Origin: JBBRBB01 sp038206235
Lineage (GTDB): Bacteria > Bacteroidota > Bacteroidia > Chitinophagales > Chitinophagaceae
Length of the DNA: 27,540 bases
Reading direction: 5' to 3'
Assembly (NCBI GenBank): GCA_038206235.1
Contig: JBBRBB010000041.1
Location: 1-27,540 of the forward strand
The notes under the pieces were generated by a model. It ran no database searches. It was not told where the DNA came from and was given only the letters and a program-made list of their open reading frames with translations. The stretch's first letter is position 1. Each line of letters starts with the position of its first letter. Shown in pieces: positions 23,441-27,540 of this stretch. The translations under genes were made by a program, and so were the position numbers.

Positions 23441-23791
23441 TTATTCAACGAAATGCCAGCAAACTCCCGCAATATCAATAATAGTAACCTCTTTTCCATA
23501 GGGTTCTTCTGTTGGTTGCCCTATCCGAATACCAAATTTTTCTTGCAATTGCTTTTCAGTTACCTCCTTCCAGAATTCTTCTACATTACTTACTCTTACA
23601 CTCAGCATGAAGTTTTCTGCAAATTCAATCTCGTCATACTTTTGTAGAATAAATTTACATCCGTCTCTTTCAAAGCCAATATAGTCGCCAGCTTGCCAAT
23701 TAATTTTAAAACCTAATTCCTGGAAAAGTTGTTTGGAGCCTTCAAAATTGTTACCCGATGGAACAAACGGCTCAAGAGATAAAAATTTCAT
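23441..23791 (-). CDS. VOC-superfamily (glyoxalase/bleomycin-resistance-like) protein
   Basis: The product is 116 aa, one VOC module: MKFLSLEPFVPSGNNFEGSK with the first strand, FQELGFKINWQAGDYIGFER, then the second half with MLSVRVSNVEEFWKEV, and a C-terminal GKEVTIIDIAGVCWHFVE where the closing strand brings a Glu (116) and a His (113). The usual N-terminal metal His is not present, so a metal enzyme is doubtful and a binding or resistance-type role is possible. It lies, with the GIY-YIG gene, between the two perfect 44-bp copies of the ung upstream region, which makes it possible cargo of that unit. Confidence 0.75.
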   Translation of the reverse strand: MKFLSLEPFVPSGNNFEGSKQLFQELGFKINWQAGDYIGFERDGCKFILQKYDEIEFAENFMLSVRVSNVEEFWKEVTEKQLQEKFGIRIGQPTEEPYGKEVTIIDIAGVCWHFVE

Positions 23792-23830
23792 ATTTTTTGT
23801 TTAGTTAAACGGAATGTCCTTCCAAATGAC

Positions 23831-23851
23831 GCATCACTGAGCTACGGCACC
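23831..23851 (-). pseudogene. 5' remnant of a tRNA gene (fragment E) upstream of ung
   Basis: On the minus strand GGTGCCGTAGCTCAGTGATGC matches the start of a tRNA (acceptor, TA, D-stem GCTC, AGT) and resembles the first 16 bases of tRNA-Arg (GGTCCGGTAGCTCAGT). It breaks off after the D-loop. Its distance and orientation relative to ung mirror those of tRNA-Arg relative to the truncated ung copy. Confidence 0.55.
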
Positions 23852-23859
23852 TGTTATTA

Positions 23860-23903
23860 ATCGTCGCAAAAATAATTTTTAATTAGTTTGCATCCAAACA
23901 TCA
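23860..23903 (+). repeat. 44-bp perfect direct repeat (second copy; first at 22769-22812)
   Basis: Identical to 22769-22812 base for base. It holds the -7-like box TTAGTTTG of ung and ends 7 bp before the ung ATG. The spacing between the copies is 1,091 bp. Confidence 0.9.
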
Positions 23904-23910
23904 CAATTGC

Positions 23911-24582
23911 ATGGATGTAAAAATTGAAGAGAGCTGGAAAGAAGCTTTAAAACAAGAATTCAGTAAATCTTATTTTCAACAAATTGCTGCATTTCTAAAG
24001 ACTGAGAAAATAGAAGGTAAAATAATTTATCCTCCCGGTTCTCTTATCTTCAATGCATTTGATAAAACTCCTTTTCATAAAGTAAAAGTTGTACTGCTTG
24101 GGCAAGACCCTTATCATGGGCAAGGGCAGGCGCACGGTCTCTGTTTTTCTGTCCCTAATGGCATTACTCCTCCCCCATCGCTTATAAATATTTTTAAAGA
24201 ACTGCAGGCAGATGTTGATATTCCTTTTCCTAAAACAGGCAATCTTACTACCTGGGCTATACAAGGCGTATTGTTGCTAAACGCTGTTTTAACCGTGCGT
24301 GCAAACGACCCTGCAAGCCATGCAAAAATTGGCTGGATGGAATTTACAAATGCGGTGATAAAAAAAATTTCCGCAGAAAAAACTGGTGTAGTTTTTTTAC
24401 TCTGGGGGAAGTTTGCGCAAGACAAGCAAGTGTTGATTGATGAAACAAAACATCATGTACTAAAAGCTGCACACCCTTCTCCTTTTAGCGCAGATAAAGG
24501 TTTTTTCGGATGCAGGCATTTCAGTAAAACAAATCAGTTATTAGCACAGCAAGAAATAGAACCTATTGATTGGAAGCTGTAA
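23911..24582 (+). CDS. ung: uracil-DNA glycosylase, family 1
   Basis: The product is 223 aa, normal length. The water-activating motif GQDPYHG is at 64-70 with catalytic Asp66, FSVPNGITPPPSLINIFKEL (79-98) is the Pro-rich DNA-compression loop region, NLTTWAIQGVLLLN (111-124) is the uracil-recognition strand, and HPSPFSA (188-194) is the leucine-loop segment with His188. It removes uracil from DNA to start base-excision repair. Its promoter and first 22 codons exist a second time as a decayed copy at 22769-22886. Confidence 0.97.
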   Translation: MDVKIEESWKEALKQEFSKSYFQQIAAFLKTEKIEGKIIYPPGSLIFNAFDKTPFHKVKVVLLGQDPYHGQGQAHGLCFSVPNGITPPPSLINIFKELQADVDIPFPKTGNLTTWAIQGVLLLNAVLTVRANDPASHAKIGWMEFTNAVIKKISAEKTGVVFLLWGKFAQDKQVLIDETKHHVLKAAHPSPFSADKGFFGCRHFSKTNQLLAQQEIEPIDWKL

Positions 24583-24601
24583 TTTTTATTTTACCCTCAC
24601 A

Positions 24602-25057
24602 TCATTCTGCTTCCACTAATTTTTTTATTTCAACTAAGATTGGATTCCAGCCTTCGCCATTATTGTATGCTTCTGCATATCTTCTTTCACCCTCTGCAAC
24701 TTTTGCATAGTCGCCTTGTGTAACGGTAAAAATAGTTTTATCATCTTCTTCAGACAAACTATAAGTTACAGTTAAATAATTTTCAGGAATATCTTCAATG
24801 GTTGAATGGGGGTCAATGGTTGTGTATGCTAAAAACTTTTCAGGTTCAATATCCACAATGTTGCCCTTTACAAAAACCATTTCCTTGCCCTCATAATTTC
24901 CTTTCCATAGCAAAGGACTTCCCGGTTTCCAGTCTGATACCGTTTCGCAGCCAAACATATACTTTTTTGTTTCTTCAGGATTTGTCAATGCATCCCACAC
25001 TTTTGAAGCCGGTGCACTAATAGTGATGCTGTTTTTTACAATTAATGGTTTGTTCAT
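24602..25057 (-). CDS. AHSA1/SRPBCC-domain protein
   Basis: The product is 151 aa. It opens with a strand and helix typical of the START/Bet v1-like fold (VKNSITISAPASKVWDALTN), then WKPGSPLLWKGNYEGKEMVF and a GNIVDIEPEKFLAYT strand, TVTYSLSEEDDKTIFTVTQGD, and a final long helix EGWNPILVEIKKLVE. These proteins bind hydrophobic ligands or act as chaperone co-factors; members near ung or VOC genes have no fixed role. It converges with ung, 19 bp between the stops, and no terminator was found there. Confidence 0.8.
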   Translation of the reverse strand: MNKPLIVKNSITISAPASKVWDALTNPEETKKYMFGCETVSDWKPGSPLLWKGNYEGKEMVFVKGNIVDIEPEKFLAYTTIDPHSTIEDIPENYLTVTYSLSEEDDKTIFTVTQGDYAKVAEGERRYAEAYNNGEGWNPILVEIKKLVEAE

Positions 25058-25195
25058 TTTATTTATTTTATTAGTTGTTGAATTTGTTTGATAATATTAA
25101 ACACAATTTCACCAAACGTACTTATTCCAATTTCACCATAAAAGATTACGTGTATTTAACCACCTTTGTAATCAAATATCATAAAGAAAAAATTA

Positions 25196-25798
25196 ATGCA
25201 AGAAGAAAGAAAAAATATTCTCAGTCTTCAACTCCCAACAGATCCGCGTTGGGTGAATCTTGCTCAAATGAGTCTCGAAGATATTTTAACTGACCATGCA
25301 TACTGCGAACAAAAAGCCACTACCAGTTGCATTTCTCTTGTGCAGCGTTACCCGCAAAAAGAATTATTGGTGAATAAGCTTGCACCAATCGTTACAGAAG
25401 AATGGGGACACTTTCGTTTTGTGTTGCAGGAGTTGCAAAAGCGCAATCTTAAATTAGGCAAACAGCGCAAAGATGAATACGTAAACAAGCTGTTGCTCTT
25501 TAAAATAAAAGGCGGCAGCGAAGAAGACCGCCTGCTTGATGAGTTATTAATATGCGCTCTCATCGAAGCCCGCAGTTGCGAACGCTTTAAAAGATTAAGC
25601 GAAGAATTGAATGATGAATACCTTAGAAACTTTTATCGCCGCTTTATGGAAAGCGAAGCCCGCCATTATACAACCTTCATTGGAATAGCAGAAACATATA
25701 TTCCAAAAGAAAAAGTGCGCAAACGCTGGAACGAATGGCTAAGCCACGAATCAGAAATAATGAAAACAATGCAGCTAAGAGGAGATAGAATTCACTGA
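25196..25798 (+). CDS. miaE: tRNA-(ms2io6A) hydroxylase-like diiron protein
   Basis: The product is 200 aa, helical, with a ferritin-like diiron ligand set: Glu38, Glu69-x-x-His72 (EEWGH), Glu124 (LIEARSCERF) and Glu154-x-x-His157 (ESEARHY). DPRWVNLAQMSLEDILTDHA at 16-35 and EARSCERFKRLSE are typical of MiaE. The enzyme hydroxylates the isopentenyl group of ms2i6A37 in tRNAs that read UNN codons. The start at 25196 follows AATTA without a ribosome-site motif, usual for this phylum. Confidence 0.9.
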   Translation: MQEERKNILSLQLPTDPRWVNLAQMSLEDILTDHAYCEQKATTSCISLVQRYPQKELLVNKLAPIVTEEWGHFRFVLQELQKRNLKLGKQRKDEYVNKLLLFKIKGGSEEDRLLDELLICALIEARSCERFKRLSEELNDEYLRNFYRRFMESEARHYTTFIGIAETYIPKEKVRKRWNEWLSHESEIMKTMQLRGDRIH

Positions 25799-25805
25799 TG
25801 TTTTA

Positions 25806-25835
25806 TTTGAACATGCTTACATGCTGATAATTTTA
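25806..25835 (+). promoter_or_regulatory. probable hicBA promoter with paired ACATGC motifs
   Basis: TTTG (25806-25809), an 18-nt spacer and TAATTTTA (25828-25835) approach the Bacteroidota consensus. The spacer contains two direct ACATGC copies (25811-25816 and 25819-25824), a possible operator. Confidence 0.35.
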
Positions 25836-25895
25836 AAAACCATATCAGATTAGGGATTTTTATAGTATTATTGTAGTGATTGATAAAAAATTTTT

Positions 25896-26246
25896 ATGCC
25901 GCAGAAACTTGTTCGTAAAACGCCCGCCTTTGTGAAGGTAGATATTGCTTATGCAGTTTTTAAAGAAGGAAAATACTTTGTAGTTTATTGTCCTGCTCTT
26001 GAATTATCCTCTTATGGCAAAACAGAGAAAGATGCAAAAGCGGCCTTTCTCGAAAACCTCAAAATTTTTTTAAACGAAACATATAAAAAGGGAACATTAG
26101 AAAAATGTCTTTTACAACTTGGCTGGCAATTGCAACAAAAACCTAAGCCGGTTTATACTCCTCCGACAATCTCCTTAGCAGACTCTGCCAAAATCCTTGA
26201 AAAAAATCCAAAAGTCTATAATCAAAATTTAACTGTGCCTGTATAA
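25896..26246 (+). CDS. hicB: HicB-family antitoxin
   Basis: The product is 116 aa. Residues about 12-75 form the partial RNase H fold of HicB: FVKVDIAYAVFKEGKYFVVY, CPALELSSYGKTEKDAKAAF, then LENLKIFLNETYKKGTLEKC. The C-terminus (about 85-116) is Pro-rich and shows no helix-turn-helix or ribbon-helix-helix, so autoregulation through this protein is uncertain. Its stop overlaps the ATG of the toxin gene by one base, a coupled pair. The antitoxin comes first, unlike the classic hicA-hicB order. Confidence 0.85.
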   Translation: MPQKLVRKTPAFVKVDIAYAVFKEGKYFVVYCPALELSSYGKTEKDAKAAFLENLKIFLNETYKKGTLEKCLLQLGWQLQQKPKPVYTPPTISLADSAKILEKNPKVYNQNLTVPV

Positions 26247-26482
26247 TGGGATATAAACCAATACCGACAAAAAAATTTGAGAAATGGCTCAAAAAGAAAG
26301 GCTTGGTTTATAAGAGAACAGAAGACAGTCATGATATTTGGGATTATAAAGACAACTCTTTGCTAAGACCGGTTACGTTCCGTGGCGCATATAAAGAAAT
26401 CCCTCCCATGCATATACAAACTAATTTGCAAACATTGGGAGTAGATTATAAAACTTTTGAGAAAGAAATAAAAGAGCTTTAA
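26246..26482 (+). CDS. hicA: HicA-family mRNA interferase toxin
   Basis: The product is 78 aa. YKPIPTKKFEKWLKKKGLVYKR is the opening of the double-stranded-RNA-binding-like fold of HicA. His29 (DSHDIWDY) occupies the catalytic histidine position, usually in G-S-H-H. RPVTFRGAYKEIPPMHIQTNLQTLG continues the family pattern. HicA cleaves mRNA and tmRNA when HicB is lost. The pair sits between miaE and the DUF547 gene and is likely a stability or defence module. Confidence 0.85.
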   Translation: MGYKPIPTKKFEKWLKKKGLVYKRTEDSHDIWDYKDNSLLRPVTFRGAYKEIPPMHIQTNLQTLGVDYKTFEKEIKEL

Positions 26483-26580
26483 TAAAAAATCCTGTTTCCT
26501 ATTACACGCAAACAAGAAGAAGCATGCATTAATCAGTTTGTTTGCAAAACTTAATGCAACTTCAAAACGTATTTTAAGCT

Positions 26581-27366
26581 ATGAAAAGGAGATTGTTTCT
26601 CATTATACTTTTTTCTTCTTTTATGAATGTACCAACAGCTTATATTAATGAAAAAACTATACCCTCGAATGTGAACCTGATTGAAGCATCGCAACAACTA
26701 TTGCTGGCTGCCAAAACTAAAGAGCCTGCCGATTCTTTTACTGTTATTTTGAAAAATATCTCTCCGGCTGAACTCGAAAAACAGTTGGTTACTGAAGACC
26801 AAAAAAAAGCATTTTGGATAAATATTTATAATGCTTACACACAAATTAGCTTAGCAAAAGACCCATATAAATATAAGAACAGAAGCGGCTTTTTTGGAAG
26901 CAAACAAATTGAGATTGCCGGCACATCATTAAGCCTTGATGATATTGAGCATGGCATACTAAGACATTCTAAAATAAAATGGAGCATGGGTTATTTTAAT
27001 AACCCTTTTCCTTCCTCTTTCGAAAAGAAAAATCGGGTTCAAAGCGTTGATTACAGAATTCATTTTTCTTTGAACTGCGGGGCTAAAAGTTGTCCTGCCA
27101 TTGCCTTTTATAAACCGGAACAATTAGATAAGCAATTAACCGTGGCAACAAAAGTGTATTTAAAAAGTGAATGTGAATACAGCGAAGCAAACAATATAGT
27201 AATGGTTCCTGCATTGATGAGTTGGTTCAGGAGCGACTTTGGAGGGAAAAAGAAAATTCTATCTTTATTAAAAAATCTTTCTATTATTCCTGCAGATAAA
27301 ACCCCTTCTATTAAATTTAAAAAATACGATTGGAATCTTTTTCTTGAAAATTATAAAAACGAATAA
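26581..27366 (+). CDS. DUF547-domain exported protein
   Basis: The product is 261 aa with a signal peptide of about 20 residues (basic start, LIILFSSFM). DUF547 marks are present in order: KKAFWINIYNAYT (near 79-91), SLDDIEHGILRHS (near 118-130), DYRIHFSLNCGAKSCPAI (near 158-175) and VPALMSWFRSDFGG with a C-terminal KYDWNLFLENY. The Cys of NCGAKSCP is conserved in the family. Function unknown; members occur in arsenosugar-type gene sets of Bacteroidota, and the broken gene right after it fits that setting. It begins about 100 bp after hicA. Confidence 0.85.
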   Translation: MKRRLFLIILFSSFMNVPTAYINEKTIPSNVNLIEASQQLLLAAKTKEPADSFTVILKNISPAELEKQLVTEDQKKAFWINIYNAYTQISLAKDPYKYKNRSGFFGSKQIEIAGTSLSLDDIEHGILRHSKIKWSMGYFNNPFPSSFEKKNRVQSVDYRIHFSLNCGAKSCPAIAFYKPEQLDKQLTVATKVYLKSECEYSEANNIVMVPALMSWFRSDFGGKKKILSLLKNLSIIPADKTPSIKFKKYDWNLFLENYKNE

Positions 27367-27368
27367 AC

Positions 27369-27402
27369 ATGGCAAACCATTATTACAATGCAGAAGATCT
27401 TA
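27369..27402 (+). pseudogene. first codons of a carboxymuconolactone-decarboxylase/peroxidase-like gene, interrupted
   Basis: An ATG two bases after the DUF547 stop begins MANHYYNAEDL, the opening expected of small carboxymuconolactone-decarboxylase-like (peroxidase-like) proteins that accompany DUF547 in arsenosugar loci. The frame then runs into GAAACTGTTTAAA at 27403, which looks like an insertion-sequence end, and stops after 20 further codons that have no family character. Identification of so few residues is tentative. Confidence 0.5.
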
Positions 27403-27540
27403 GAAACTGTTTAAAAATAGGATTTTGCATTACCAGTAGGCAAAACCGGATAAATTTTGAATAATTAACATAGGTGGAAAAAAAGGCTATTGCTTAAAAG
27501 TTGAAAAATTGTACTAATTGTGAATAACAACAAACTCAAT
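27403..27540. mobile_element. probable left end of an insertion sequence (continues past the window)
   Basis: GAAACTGTTTAAA (27403-27415) is identical to the left terminus of the element at 877 and interrupts a coding frame. What follows is AT-rich, without ORF in the remaining 125 bases. The other end lies outside the window. Confidence 0.45.

Noticed and set aside
23293..23499. 68-residue minus-strand protein
   Set aside because: It overlaps the VOC gene out of frame, has low-complexity Leu/Ile/Phe composition and no motif.
24114..24425. Minus-strand frame inside ung
   Set aside because: It is antisense to the catalytic core of uracil-DNA glycosylase and has no independent signal.

Overview
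The window is an AT-rich chromosomal stretch of a Bacteroidota bacterium, most like the Chitinophagaceae. The signs are a type IX secretion C-terminal sorting domain, many small lipoproteins with a Ser-Cys-Lys-Lys lipobox end, promoters of the TTTG / TAnnTTTG class, a DUF6089-type outer-membrane barrel, and few Shine-Dalgarno sites. No similarity search was run, so family names rest on motifs read in the translations.

Layout. 1-3190: end of an unknown gene, a membrane-anchored small protein, a MITE-like 497-bp element packed with inverted repeats, and a stand-alone methylmalonyl-CoA mutase catalytic subunit. 3193-7722 (minus): a surface-protein block with a type IX-secreted repeat protein, two tandemly duplicated DNRLRE-type lipoproteins with near-copy intergenic leaders, and a LamG lipoprotein broken by a frameshift. 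7799-17051: a surface-glycan locus (GT2, gmd, GT9-like, GMD-like SDR, FkbM methyltransferase, GT-B-like protein, sugar C-methyltransferase), mostly one tightly packed minus-strand operon, with a repeat-bearing lipoprotein and an amber-interrupted fibre-like protein inside it. 17123-22368: housekeeping and envelope genes (L-serine dehydratase, DUF4397 lipoprotein, UbiD-family decarboxylase, outer-membrane barrel).

22569-23910 is the most unusual part. An intact tRNA-Arg(UCU) gene is followed by a family of 5'-truncated tRNA-like fragments. Two of these abut the start and stop of a small GIY-YIG nuclease ORF in the same orientation. The region also carries a truncated copy of the 5' end of ung (promoter plus 22 codons). 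This remnant and the intact ung share a perfect 44-bp direct repeat 1,091 bp apart that brackets the GIY-YIG gene and a VOC-family gene. The arrangement looks like a tRNA-associated GIY-YIG element, or the scar of one, and is the main candidate for an undescribed system.

23911-27540: ung, an AHSA1/SRPBCC protein, a MiaE-type tRNA hydroxylase, a hicBA toxin-antitoxin pair, a DUF547 protein, and the first 11 codons of a gene apparently cut by an insertion sequence whose end resembles the termini of the element at 877-1373.
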